Shown here piece by piece: positions 34,501 through 46,189 of a stretch of 64,000 nucleotides of DNA. The notes under the pieces are model-generated. The model searched no databases. It saw only the letters and a list, made by a program, of their open reading frames with translations, and was not told the DNA's origin. The stretch covers positions 22,434,213-22,498,212 of the forward strand of contig OZ234493.1 of the NCBI GenBank assembly GCA_965153455.1, read 5' to 3'. The stretch's first letter is position 1, and each line of letters begins with the position of its first letter. Position numbers and translations under genes: made by a program. Source of the DNA: Sphagnum compactum. Taxonomy: Eukaryota > Bryophyta > Sphagnopsida > Sphagnales.

Positions 34501-37500
34501 TACCTTGTTAAGTGAAAATTTGAATTCAAGACTTTGAGGTCAAAAAGTTCATTTACCATTAAGTTATGCCTTCATTTGTGTAAAGGACCATGTGACAATT
34601 TTATTTAAAATTTGAATATGCCCTTGCTTTTAGCTTTAAAAATGTTGACCCCTGATTCATTTTTAAATCAAAAAAACCATATGAAAGTATAACCTAGTGA
34701 TAAATATTAATGCTGGTCAAAATTGTTTTTTGAACCAACTAGTTTTAGCCTAGTTCCTAAATAATTTTGGTTGGTGAGAACTAGCAAAAGTATATTTTTT
34801 CTTATTCAACCATTTTTTAAACATGTCAATCTTCACAAATGAAATAACAAATGGTTTTCACATTTAGTTATCAAACTTTCATTCATTAAAAAATATTTTT
34901 TCGAACACTTCAAGTTAAAAGGTAAAGAGACATTAGAAATTATTGAAAAAAATACAATTTTTTTGTAAAATCCCAAATTTATATTTCACAATTTCTTGAA
35001 ATTATTTGTTAAAAATTTCATCAATCTTAATTAATTTTACTAAACAAAAAGAGGATTTACAACTTTAAGGTCATTGGATCAAAATTTTCTTAACAAAATC
35101 AATTCATAAATGACATACTTTTAACTATTTTAACTAAACAAATCTTCCTATCTGTGATCAAACAATCTTCAAAATTCGATGAACAATGAATCCGATAGTA
35201 GGATCGTGCTTCCTCAAGATTGAAAATAACATTTGATGTTTTAAAAATCTGATTGATACTATTTGAAAATCAAAGTTTGCTTGTTTTAATTATCATTTCA
35301 AATATCTGTATATATAGTTGTAGTCCTGATCAATTCTTTGGTCAACAATGCCATTATTAAATTCAACATAGGAGTGCAAATGATGATGACATTTCGTAAA
35401 TGTAAATTATAAGGACAATCTATCATAATATTCAACTATAATCTTTCTTAAAAGGATATCAAGATATTAAACAAAGATTTTTAAACCTAGGGTTCAACAT
35501 CAAGGAAAACATATTGTAAATTTTTATTCATATTTTTTTTAACAAGGAAATAAATAAATCCAAAACCTCGCAAACCTTAATTTTGTGTTGGAAGTTAAAC
35601 ATGTCAATTCAAAAGTAACATTTGCATCTTCTTCTCTTAGATTAACAAAAGAAGTTAAAGTCTCAATTTCAAACTCATTGATATGACAAAATGTAATGCA
35701 TCACTTAACAACCAATGACCTCTAAATTGAATTTAAATACAAAAAAATACAAAGAAAAGGTGGTCAAAAATAATCTTGGAAATACATCATGGTAAAATAG
35801 GTGGCACTCGTGCAATTATTTTCACAATATACTTTTGCTTATTATAATAAAAATAAATGGTTTCTTTGATTATAAAGATTTTTGAAAAAGGATGGTTTTA
35901 CTAGCAAATATATAAAGGAAAAAAAATGTTGGAATATGTTTTTGCAAGAATTTCAAAAAATGAAAATTAATTTATTTTCAATTTTTTAAATTTTCAATAA
36001 TTGTTTTGACTAGGATATTTAATTTTCTTGGGATAAGACCAAAATTAACACATGTTTTATTCAATTCTTGTTTTATTTTCCTTGATTTTTTGGGTTAAGT
36101 GATACACTTTTAAAAATTGTTTTGTATAGCTTGATAGATACATATTTCAAGTCTTTGCAAACTTTTTAGTTCTTGTAACATATTGATATGTTTTTAAAAA
36201 TGCATGACCAAAACAATTTCTTTCAAAACTTTTCAATATTTTAATGTTGTAATCATAATATTTAAATCAAACCCTTTATCTTTCCCATAGGCAAGAATTT
36301 TCTTCCTCAAGTTATACTTCTCCAATAATTCAATTAAATTTCTAACCAAATTTTATTTAGCAATGTATGTGGTTTCAAAAAATGTAAGGTTTATATGTTT
36401 TGGTAGTAATTAACCATAAAATATTTGATCATGAATGCAAAAATATCATGTTCACTTTTTGACATTTGTAAGTTAAAGGTTGCAATTGCAATGTTACATT
36501 TTGCCAAGGTTAACAAAACACACAATTGTTTAATTTTTCTATTAACTTGGGTAGCATTTCTTGTGAATATTTTTTTAATAATTATTTTTTGAATAAAAAT
36601 GCATATAAAAAGGAATTTTGGCAATTAAAAGCCCCAAATCTTTGAAAATTTATTTTTGATTAAGATCATTTTTCTTGAAAGGGTTTTTTGCAACAAAACA
36701 ATTGGAGATAAAACCCTACCAAATACAATAAACCTTTTCTTTGCTTATTTTTCTTCACTTTCATTTTCAAAAGATTATTCAATTTTTCTTCAAAATTTTT
36801 GGCAATAATATAATGATCTATAAACATTTTTTTTTCAATGTAGTTATTCCATTTATTATAATTTATAGAATTAAATTTTTTTTTGCTTTTGTTTTCGGTT
36901 TGAAATTAAAATTGGATTATTGTAACAGAAAAAAAACACACAATTTGAAAAGATTTAGGATCAAACATCTTTCTTACCATTGATATAATAAAATGCCTAA
37001 CACAATGTATATATGAAAAAGTTCAATCCAAATCTTGCACCAAAAAGAAAAAACGAAAAGAATCTTAAGCTTTACAAACCTCAAGTTTTACCAATGTTGA
37101 GGGAAAAAAAAGCTTTATAAGTTTTTTATTTAAAAAATCAACTACAAGAAGAATAAAATAAGAAAAGGAAAAGAAAATTTACCTCAAAAATAAGCTCAAG
37201 GTTGAACATGGATTAAAGCTTCAAACATTATAATACCTACATAGAGTAAGAAAGAGGGAATAGCAAATCATTGTAAATAACAACACAGTGTAAACAAACA
37301 CGACCAAGGAATATAGGAAAGGGTGGGTACTTAAAAACAAAACATCACAATGGAGTTCACAATAAGATGACAAAAACAACAATACGATGCAAAAAAGAAA
37401 GGTAGCATGAAAAACATCAAAGTTCTTTTTGTTCGTGCTCGAACAACACAATGAGAAAGAGGCTTAAAGCAACTTTATATTGTTTGGTGTTGTAAAGTGT

Positions 37501-40130
37501 GACCAATTCAATCAATCCAAAACAAGGCAAGCTATAAGGGCATATGATGTCATGTAATTTTATTTAACACCATGTGGTGTTTAGGTCAATGTTACAACTT
37601 GTAAATTGTCAAGTGCGTTATTGCATCAAAAATCAACGTGAGACTTGTCCAATGGATGACAAACTATGAGTAGCAAGATCAATTTATAGACATTCTAACT
37701 TACAACATGTGTGCAAAGTTGTGAGGAGTATGGGGATTGTCAAACAATTGTCATAGCTTGCAATGTGTATGAATGGGTATGAAAATCCACAAGGGAAACA
37801 TGTCTTTAAAACCAAAGAATATTCTAATAATAATGTGTGATAGTAATTATGTAATAAAATTTGTATTAGGGAGAAATTATTGGACCATAGATTGTTTCTG
37901 ATGTTCATTCCTAGTTTCACAAAATGTGATAGCCTTTTAACATGTTATTGATTATATTTAATAGTCAAAATATTTGTATGAAAGAATACTAAAGATTTGG
38001 AATATAATGGCATCTACCGCACATAAGTAGTTTTGCAACATGTGTTCCATTACTTCTTTTCAAACCATTTTTTGCAAATGATATCATGGACATTACTTGG
38101 TTGCAACCTATTCCAAGCATCATTTTAGTGTTGTATAATGTAAAAACAATGTTTTAAAATTTTGATTGTAGATATTGAGGTTCATTAAGTGGCTAATGTG
38201 TGGGTTGTTGAACATTTGAATTGGCCATAAAAATTAATGAAATTTATTAAGTGATGCCATGATTTTTTGGATTGGTGGATATGCCTCTTTGATGAAGTTG
38301 CTAGTGTATTTAGGATAGAAAGATAAATGTTTGAATGAAGGTTTTGAAAATTGAACAAGATGAAACAACTCAGTTATTTAAGGTAGACATTTCCTACGAA
38401 GGTAAGGCAAAAAATGTGTAGTATTTAATGTTTTTGAATTGGAGTTTGCTTAAGGATTTTTGAGTTGGAATTTCCTAGATTTTATGTACAAAAATTGTAC
38501 TTCAATGGTGAAATACAAACCAAAATTTCTTTTTTCCATTTTCAAGGTTGAATTCCATTGTGTGACAATTAGGCGTAATGAAGGTTTAATTACACTAAGG
38601 TTTGTGAGGTAGGTTTGAAAATCTCTTGGTAATTCTTTGGTTGTTTTGAGAATTGTAATGGAAATGAACATGATTGCACCGGGTTTGGATGAATTGGTTG
38701 ATCAATTTACATTGTGTTCATAATAGAGTTTGTGACATTTTACTAAGGTCCAAGTTAGGTAATGTATACCATTCAAGCCTTGAAGGACAAACTCTTTGAT
38801 TCACTCTTATATTTTGGTTGCTTTCAATATTAATAAATTAAAAAGTGTCAAATATTTTAAAGTATGATAAATTAGACCGCCATGTCTCTATCATCCATTT
38901 GGTGTGCACATTTGTCATCCATTTAAGTTCATAAAAAATAAAAAATACTTAAATATCTAATGTAGTAGGTTCATTCACTAATTTTTTTCATTGTGTTTAG
39001 AAAACTTGAAATGCGTTGAAAAAAGACCTATAATCATGAACAATAATTATCCACATCTTTACATATATAATGAGCCAATTTTTTGTCATGAACATTTTTT
39101 ATCACCTTAGAAGTCATGGATGACACTTGTTCTTGTGTTTAGATGTCGGTTACAATTTAAATACATTTCATTTTCATTAATGCAATTGCCACTATTTTGT
39201 TATATTGGGGAATTCCATAATATTATTGTCCATTGCTGTTTCTTAAATAATCCATGGTATGTATATATCTGCTGCAAATTTGTCGTGTTTTGTTTGCACA
39301 TGGAACTTTTTGATTTTATAAGTAACATTATGCACGAATATATGAAAAGGATATGTGCTACAAAATCTACAAGAAACTTTTAAACCCAAGTTGACAAATT
39401 TATTGCATTGTGGCAAATATAGCCAGGTTCATATTGGTACTATGTGAAAACCCTATTATAGCAGAATAATCCATCTTAACATAATATAACATTTTAACAT
39501 AGCATAGCATAGCACTACCCAACCATGGGAAAAACCCCAAAACCCCAACAAGTCTGCATATTCTGTGCTCAGGCTAACTTCCTCATGACAACACCTAAAT
39601 GCAATTGGAAGGCAGCTAAAACCACAAAGAATTATGAAAGACAACGATATACCACAAACCACAAAATGTGAAGCAGTGAGTTGATGGAGTTCTAAAATGC
39701 ACAAACGCAACCAAGATGTGAACAGACACAGCTTTCTCATTGGCCATCAGATCAACATAGCAATTTCATCATCCAAAATTGCACCATTTGCTCAAATTGC
39801 AGATGCAGTCAGGCATATCTTTGGATCAAAAGAACAAGATGCTCAGCTTTACATAACTGTAGATCCCAGAATTATTGGCTGGGTCCAATGTACATCTATG
39901 GAAGCCCTTGTTCATCTCTACCAACATATTATCAGACTAAAGTTCCACATAAGGGGTTCCCGGCACTTGCTGTAGCTGTGACAACTAGCAACACTCCATG
40001 TACTGTGGTGGCGTGCCACCAGAAACCAGCAGACAGAGAGAGACACCAACACACTCTGCAGAACTATATATGTGCTAGACAAATGTCATCTCAACCGATT
40101 TCATGTTGAGATACAGACATACCCATGTTT
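31560..40130. other. Large gene-free AT-rich block
   Basis: About 8.5 kb without a recognisable gene, RNA or transposon domain. Minus ORFs at 33353-33595 (80 codons, with LKKHYHVKFI and FVDVWSLIDKM words), 37221-37451 and 37684-37920 are open but anonymous; the first has a protein-like composition and may be transposon-derived. Plus ORFs at 39120-39383, 39697-39975 and 39888-40109 are also anonymous. The last two overlap the presumed 3' UTR of the E2 gene. Direct short tandem text (TAGCATAGCATAGCA) lies at about 39500. Confidence 0.4.
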
Positions 40131-40132
40131 TC

Positions 40133-41534
40133 TTAGCGAGTCAAAGCACCACCTGCATCACGGTATTGCTTTCGCATCACCTTCTTGTACTCTGCAATGA
40201 TGAATTCACACATGTGGGTAAGGGTGTTGCTTGTTGTTTCCCTGCACATCTAGAAACTAGAAAAAGAAAAAGAAGCCATATTGTTTCAAAAGTGCCTACC
40301 TTCTTGATCACTCCAAAGGGCAGCTGCATAGCTGTTCAGGGGACTATCATTATTGGGTTCTGCCAACATCATCAGATCCCATAACAACAGAAACACAGGA
40401 GTACATCAGCAATCACAACATGCAAATTCAGTTCTGTTTTTGCAGAATTATGTCTGTTTGTACTCACAGAGAGAGTTTTTGGTCAAGACATCTTAGAGTC
40501 ATGCAAAGGAAAAACCAAAGTCTGTCTGCTTTGTAACTGGGTGCCAAGCCAAAGACACTTGATATATACATAAGAAGATCTACGTTTTGGAAGGATTGTG
40601 TTACTCACCACCTAATAGACTTTGGATGGAGAGCAAGATCGTTCGAACATCATATGCAGATGACCATTTATCCTGACAAAAAGGAGCATATTCTGTCAAC
40701 CAAATCTGTGTCCATGCAGAATATGTTGGCAAAGCAGTGGAGCATCATCAACTGAGCAAGCACCAGAGCATCAACTGGAAACTTGGAAAAACAAGATGGG
40801 GTGGAAAATCTACCTGCAATATATCTAGGCAAATGTTGCCATATTGATCCACATTGGGATGGAAGCAGAGTGTGTCAAATTTGACAGTGGGTGGCTTGAA
40901 GGGATAGTCAGTAGGGAACTTCAGAGTCAGCTTGTATGACAGCCCCTCATACACAGTGGTAGTGCTACCCTTGATGGTACCAATCCAAGCAAATATGTTG
41001 TCGCCCTCTGGAAATGCAGAAATGCCCGGATCTCCACATGTCTGGAAAGAATCAGAAAACCCACAACATCCACAGAAGAATCAGACCCATAACAGACATT
41101 TAATCACTTGTCAGTCACAGAGAAAACCTAACTCTAGAATATGAGTCCTGCAATGCCCATCCTGTGGTGGTGGCATCATCTGCAACACATCAATGCTCAT
41201 GGGTTGAGGTGCATACCATGAGAGACATCAACTCAGATTGCAACCTGCACGTAAAATCACACAGTCGACAACATCGGGGATTAGCTTGCAGTCTGATTCA
41301 GCAACATACAACACCAACCCAATGCGGTCCTCACCAACCAGGGCACAGAGGTACCCAAAAGATACTGGGGAGCTTGCAGAAAAGAGAATAAAGGGAGTGA
41401 GAGAGATTCACCGACCTGCGAGAGACTGAGTGGCTATCAACCGGTTGTGATGCAGGTCTCTGCTGTTTCCCGCTTGCCGGCTGCACAATACTTGCATTAG
41501 TCGTCTGCACATCTTGGGGCACGTTAGGGTTCAT
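40133..41534 (-). CDS. UBE2C: UBE2C-type ubiquitin-conjugating enzyme E2 (plant UBC19/UBC20 class), six exons
   Basis: Exons 41534-41416, 41244-41217, 41041-40814, 40672-40609, 40359-40300 and 40191-40133 join in phase to a 185-aa protein with canonical GT-AG introns. The E2 fold is complete: helix 1 [27 protein letters not shown], the HPN motif at 110-112, the catalytic Cys120 in [27 protein letters not shown] and the C-terminal helix with [11 protein letters not shown]. The N-terminal extension of about 38 residues (Gln/Ser/Pro-rich) before the VDSHSVSRR word is as in plant UBC19/20. Known role: this class accepts ubiquitin from E1 and works with the APC/C to start ubiquitin chains on mitotic cyclins, in nucleus and cytosol. 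One oddity is a 28-nt exon 2. The start is the only ATG in frame in exon 1. A GA microsatellite lies about 480 bases upstream. Confidence 0.95.
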
Positions 41535-42214
41535 CGTCGCTTTCTTGTTGTTTACTTCACCTTCGTCCCCAAGCTTCGGCTATTTGAAAAATTGCGGTTC
41601 ACTCAAACAGCGCGCAACAAAAACACGGAGCAGTCAATCCGATCTCAAAACAGACACAGCATATGCCACACACGGAAGCAAGAGAACAAGGGCCCTCAAT
41701 ATCTATCAAAACATCAAACAAGAATCTCGATCCAATCCCCGAAAAGAACTCCAAACAAAACAAAACAAAAACAAAAACAGCACTCCCAAACCTACAGTAA
41801 GCTGTTCCTGTATTCTCACCTACTGGGAAGCCAAATATGCCAAACCCACAAACAACAACACAGGAGACTGGTCACTCACACGGGGCTTGAGAAATTATGT
41901 GTTGGAAAAACCAGACCTTACGACAACAGCTTACATACACAGGAAGGGGACTTTACAGAGTATTTGAAAATAGAGCGAGCCTCCGAATACATGGGATGGG
42001 GATTGGGGTGTTGAGAGAGAGGGAGAGAGAGAGAGAGAGAGAAGGAGAGGAGAGTGCGAGATGATGTTGGTGCAAGTGCGAGTCTGCCGCTGCAACGGAA
42101 GGCGTCTGGACTACGATCCGAATAAAAAATGACCGTTTGGGCACAACGGCTCCTTCCTTCCTTCCTTTCCTTCATTCCCTCCAAAGCGGCAACCAAACGG
42201 TGCCTGCTCAGGTC
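41535..42214 (-). other. 5' flank of the E2 gene
   Basis: Presumed leader and promoter of the minus-strand E2 gene. Long plus-strand ORFs here (166 codons at 41514-42014, 140 codons at 41545-41967) are antisense, Lys/Asn/Gln-rich and resemble no family; I regard them as chance. An (ACAAA)n-like run at about 41755-41780 and a (GA)n run at 42014-42042 are present. Confidence 0.4.
42014..42042 (+). repeat. (GA)n microsatellite upstream of the E2 gene
   Basis: About 13 GA units with one GGGA interruption. Confidence 0.9.
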
Positions 42215-42560
42215 CTGTCAGTAGCTAGGTAGGTAATTAGGTAGGTACGTAGGGAGGGAGGTATATTAGGAGGGTGGTAGGTAGGTAGAGAAATAAGCAT
42301 GTATGTAAGTAGGAAGGTTAGAAGGTAGGTATGTAGAGAGGTAAGGTAAATTAGGTGTGGAGGTAGGTAGGTAGGTATGTATGTAAGTTAGTAGTAGGTG
42401 GAGTAGTAGTAGGTATGTAGGGAGGGAGGTAGATTAGGAGGTAGGTAGCTAGGTACACAAATAAGTTGGTAGGTAGATAAGTAAGGAGGTAGATTAGGTT
42501 TGTAAGAAGGTAGTTGTTACTTGTTTGTCAGCAGGTGCTTCACTTACTGGTCAGGTAGGT
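42215..42560 (+). repeat. Long decayed GGTA tetranucleotide array
   Basis: For about 340 bases the sequence is a patchwork of GTAG, GTAGG, GGAGGTA, GTATGTA and GTAAGTA words, with pure runs at 42222-42250, 42280-42290 and 42358-42385. A larger unit of roughly 160 bases (GTACGTAGGGAGGGAGGTATATTAGGAGG-like, at 42246 and again at 42412) repeats once, suggesting a higher-order duplication. It belongs to the same sequence family as the islands at 2.0-2.8, 17.8 and 18.2 kb. Confidence 0.8.
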
Positions 42561-42975
42561 ACCAGCGTCTGCCGGTTACTGAGTTTTGACCCGGATATCA
42601 TCCCGGTTATGAATAACCTAGTTAGCCAGTTGCTGAATTTTTTGATAATCACTTGATATTTCAAATTTGAAAATCTAATAACTTACCCGGGATGACCTGA
42701 TTATTTGTCTATGTAGATTTTCAATCCTTAAGCACTAATAGGAAAAAATAAAGAATGACAAATAGAAAAATAATAAAATCTGTTTTTTTATTTTTTAAAA
42801 CCATTATAACCGATGTTGAACCAACAACAGGTTAACAAACGGTTCTCAATCCAGTTTTTGATAACCTACTGGGCACTCAAGAAATAGTTCATTGGTCCTC
42901 AATAAGTTGGGCTTTCCCTGTGGATTTACATTAGGGCTTCCTTGAGCTTTACCTTTGGGTTTACATTAGGCTAGG

Positions 42976-43046
42976 TTTATTATTATTATTATTATTATTA
43001 AAAAATTAAATTAATTAAATTAATTAAATTAATTTTATAATTTTAA
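42976..43046 (+). repeat. (TTA)n followed by (AAATTAATT)n
   Basis: About eight TTA/ATT triplets (42978-43000) are followed by a phased AATTAAATT run to about 43035. No gene is near. Confidence 0.85.
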
Positions 43047-43311
43047 GAAATTAATTTGATTATTTAATTTCTTTATAAAAAATTTACATTAGTGTAGTTT
43101 GAGGTCACAACCCAAGTGTAAAGCATGGGTCCATTTTTTCCTTTGTATTTTGGGGACACTCCCAAGCCTCCATTTTCCTGAGAACATGAATTATTTTTTT
43201 TGGAAAAGACCTGCCGGTCTGGCAGGGGCCTTCTGGCTTCTGGAAGTTTAGTGTCCAGCCTGAAAAATAACTTCCATATTGCCAGAAATTATTTTTTAAA
43301 AATATTTTTTA

Positions 43312-43553
43312 GGAAAATTTTAAATTCACACCTTTTTTGGTTAAATTCACACCCTTTCTTCGCGCGTCTGATTTTATGCAGATTAAACTTTAAGAGTATG
43401 TTCCTTTATCAGTTCAATTACTTCTGCACGCAAGTTCTCGAGTTGTGCCCTGATTGACCACATACCCCACACTCAACTTTAATCTGCATATAATAGGAGG
43501 TGTGAAGAAAGGGTGTGAATTTAACCAAAAAAGGTGTGAATTTAAAATTTTCC
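43312..43553. mobile_element. Short TIR element with about 50-bp perfect terminal inverted repeats
   Basis: The left arm from GGAAAATTTTAAATTCACAC through CCCTTTCTTC (43312-43361) is an exact reverse complement of the right arm (43504-43553). Weaker pairing continues inward through ATGCAGATTAAA. Within each arm the word AAATTCACACC occurs twice, 21 bases apart. The roughly 75-base centre is unique. No ORF crosses it. The near-perfect arms indicate a recent insertion. T-rich flanks on both sides prevented a confident target-site duplication call. Confidence 0.85.
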
Positions 43554-43786
43554 ACTTTTTAAAGAAAAATCTGTTTCTTTAAAAATGGACTGGTTCTTTA
43601 CTCATGTGAAGGGTTCCCTAAATGGAACTTTTTTTCCTTTGTATTTTTTGATCCCTCACCTACCCTAAGAAAACCTCTTTTCATGGACAGCCTGAAGGAG
43701 AAACTTCATTGGCTGTGTTTTTTATGTAGGGGAAGGGTCTAGGTTTAGAGGAACAGTCCATGGCAACCAAAAAATCAAATACAGTA

Positions 43787-44175
43787 GAGTTAGGACCCGT
43801 AAAGTCTCGCGATTAGTGGGTGAGAACAGTCAGTTTGAGCATAATAAGGCGTCAAACGCGTAATTGGCAATGAAAATTTTACAAAGTGAAATAAATAACT
43901 GGGACCCAAAACTACTTCTCTCACCAATTTTGGTGGTAAACTGAGTTTCCTGTTGTCTTTCTTTTTCCTGCGCGCCCCCCACTGCTGCTGCATATATTTT
44001 CACTGCTCCTACCTGTGCAACTCCTATAATTACCGTCGAACTTTGTGCATTAAATCCTGACTTTCAGCCTTTCATACTGAGATTGAATAAATTACCTTAC
44101 TTTTGCGGATACCGCTGAAAGAGGGAATAAGGGGTGAAAGCAGGCCCAAAGACAGGGTGACTTTAAGGATAACTC
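43787..44175 (-). mobile_element. Small TIR element (MITE), family A copy 2, inverted
   Basis: A roughly 389-bp element flanked by TA (43785-43786 and 44176-44177). Reverse-complemented, its left end is GAGTTATCCTTAAAGTCACC, matching copies at 3099 and 45818; its other end is GAGTTAGGACCCGTAAAGTC. Length, termini and interior (for example the CTCCTACCTGTGCAACT block) are shared with the other copies. The short ORF crossing it (43790-43993) is incidental. Confidence 0.78.
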
Positions 44176-44239
44176 TACTAATTATTTAGATGCTTTTGAA
44201 TTTTTTTAAAAAGGTAAAGTTAGATGGATCATGGAACAA

Positions 44240-44780
44240 TGAATAATTCATACTAGTGTGACCTGTGCGCTTTGCCCAACTGTAGAACCCGTTACAAAAT
44301 AGGGAAACTCAACATGTGAACATTGTTTTGCAATGTATGTATCGATTTTTTGAACAGTCGAATATGAAAGGAAATCATGCTCGAATTGAATGGTAAGCCT
44401 TCAAGCATTATCACTTACCACGTCCTCAACTGATTTTTCCTTCCAAAACCTGGTTTTTTAGAATTTATTTGAATTTTCAGTGGCAGAAATTACTTAAAAA
44501 TCAATAGCTCCCGCATTCTGAATCCAAATTGTACCCAAAAAATTCCATAAAACCTGGCTCATCAAGACCTTTCCAACAACATCAAATGCACATTCCAATT
44601 CCTCTGAAATTTTCAGCTATGATTATTGAATAAATCATTCAATATTCAAGAACTTTTTCACCACAAGTCCAAGTCCAAACGTCATGGAACCAAGCCCATG
44701 CACCCCTCCTTGTTGAGAGCTTTCCAAAGACGCCAAGAACACAATCTGAAAGCATCCCAGTTCGGTAATTCATATATCTG
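44240..44780 (+). repeat. Dispersed repeat B, copy 2
   Basis: Homologous to 4895-5275 with an extra segment of about 130 bases (44285-44420) and another of about 60 bases (44445-44505). As at the first locus it follows a family A element: here by about 70 bases, there by about 1.4 kb. Confidence 0.65.
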
Positions 44781-45160
44781 CTTGAAAAAAATTCCTATCT
44801 ATATTATTGTCCAATGTATTTGGCACTTCTAATATATAGGCATGAAAGGATATCCAAGCACAGGAGAGGGGCTTCTTGAGAACCTTATAGGAGTTGTTGA
44901 GCTACCTGTCCTGAAGCAGGTAGGGTAAGTGGAGGGTATGAAAATTTTGGGAGGTTTATTTGAAGGGTTTAGGGGACCTTTCCAATTTATATTTAAATAA
45001 AATTTAAGCACCCGGTAAATTATGTTGTCATCCTGGCTTGGGACCTTACAAAACATAGACTGTGTCCTCAATATACAGCAAGCAAAGTGGGTGTGCCAGG
45101 CTTAATAGTCGAGTTGTGAGCTCCATATACCCGTAGGGTATATCCATTGGCAACATATAT
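44781..45160. other. Intergenic stretch, nothing recognised
   Basis: An 80-codon minus ORF (44829-45071) is Pro/Ser-rich and anonymous. I see no other feature. Confidence 0.35.
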
Positions 45161-45560
45161 GATGGGCATACAGATGAAATTTTCTTGACATAATGAAACT
45201 AATTGTATGGACGAGATATGCATGACCCTTTATGATGTGAAGTGAAATTGATCATGTAGATGAAAGTAGACCACAGGGATGCATCAAATATCGTTCAATT
45301 TCATTCAAATGGATGAAAGGCGACAATATTATTAATGCGAATGCCAGAGGATGAACTTGAAGCACATGGATGAGACTTGACAATTTGGAACTGACAGCAT
45401 ACATGACATTAATAATGACATGGAACAAAATATGTTCATCTGAATGACACAAATGAAGCAGACCATATGGATGAAATTTGATGACATGGTGTTGATGGAT
45501 GAAATTGATCACACCAACCTTGTTGTCCATATGGATGAAATCTTAGCAATGTGAATGAGG
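45160..45560 (+). repeat. Diverged tandem repeat with a GGATGAAAT core
   Basis: The core ATGGATGAAAT or near variants (AGATGAAAT, GGATGAACT, GGATGAGACT) recurs about ten times between 45170 and 45545, often preceded by CATAT or CACAT. Spacing is irregular, mostly 20-60 bases. It looks like an old satellite-type array; the minus ORF at 45252-45530 is an artefact of its composition. Confidence 0.5.
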
Positions 45561-45817
45561 GTAATTTTAATCAATATTTCGTTTCGTTTCGCTAAACTAT
45601 ATTATAGTGGTCAACTTCAGGCATGTCATGAACTTTCATTGTCTGTTAATTTTCATCATCCATGTCCTCATTTTCATCCATGGGTTCACTTAAAATCAAT
45701 TGCAATTTCATAAAGTCCACACTTATCTTGCACAAATATGGAGGTGTGATGTGTTAAGAAGCAATTGCCCATTTTGATGTTTCACATGTGTAATACAAAA
45801 ATTTCCATGGGATAATA

Positions 45818-46187
45818 GAGTTATCTGTAATAAAGTCACCATGTCTTTACCCTATCTTTAGGCCTCCTTTCACCCCCCGTCCCCTCTTTGAGTGGTATCT
45901 GCAAAGTATTGAAATTTTATCAAATCTCCCACGGTTCGAGAGTATTTATAGTAGTTGTACAGGTAGACCATAGGAGCAGTGAAAATATATGTAGCTGCAA
46001 TGGAGGCGCTCAGGAAAAAGGAAAGACAGGATGAAACTCAGTCTACCACCTAAATTGGTGGACAAAGTAGTCTGGGTCCCAATTATTTCGTTTTGTAAAA
46101 TTTTCATTCCCAGTTAAGCATTTGATGCAGTATTATGCCGAAACTGGCCGTTTTGACCTCCTAATCGCCGGACTTTTCGAATAACTC
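45818..46187 (+). mobile_element. Small TIR element (MITE), family A copy 3
   Basis: A roughly 370-bp element flanked by TA (45816-45817 and 46188-46189). The left end is GAGTTATCTGTAATAAAGTC; the right end, reversed, is GAGTTATTCGAAAAGTC. It is collinear with copy 1 over its whole length, with a few small deletions, and inverted relative to copy 2 only 1.6 kb away. Confidence 0.78.
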
Positions 46188-46189
46188 TA

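Noticed and set aside
41514-42014. Plus-strand ORFs of 166 and 140 codons
   Set aside because: Antisense to exon 1 and leader of the E2 gene, low-complexity Lys/Asn/Gln composition, no known domain.
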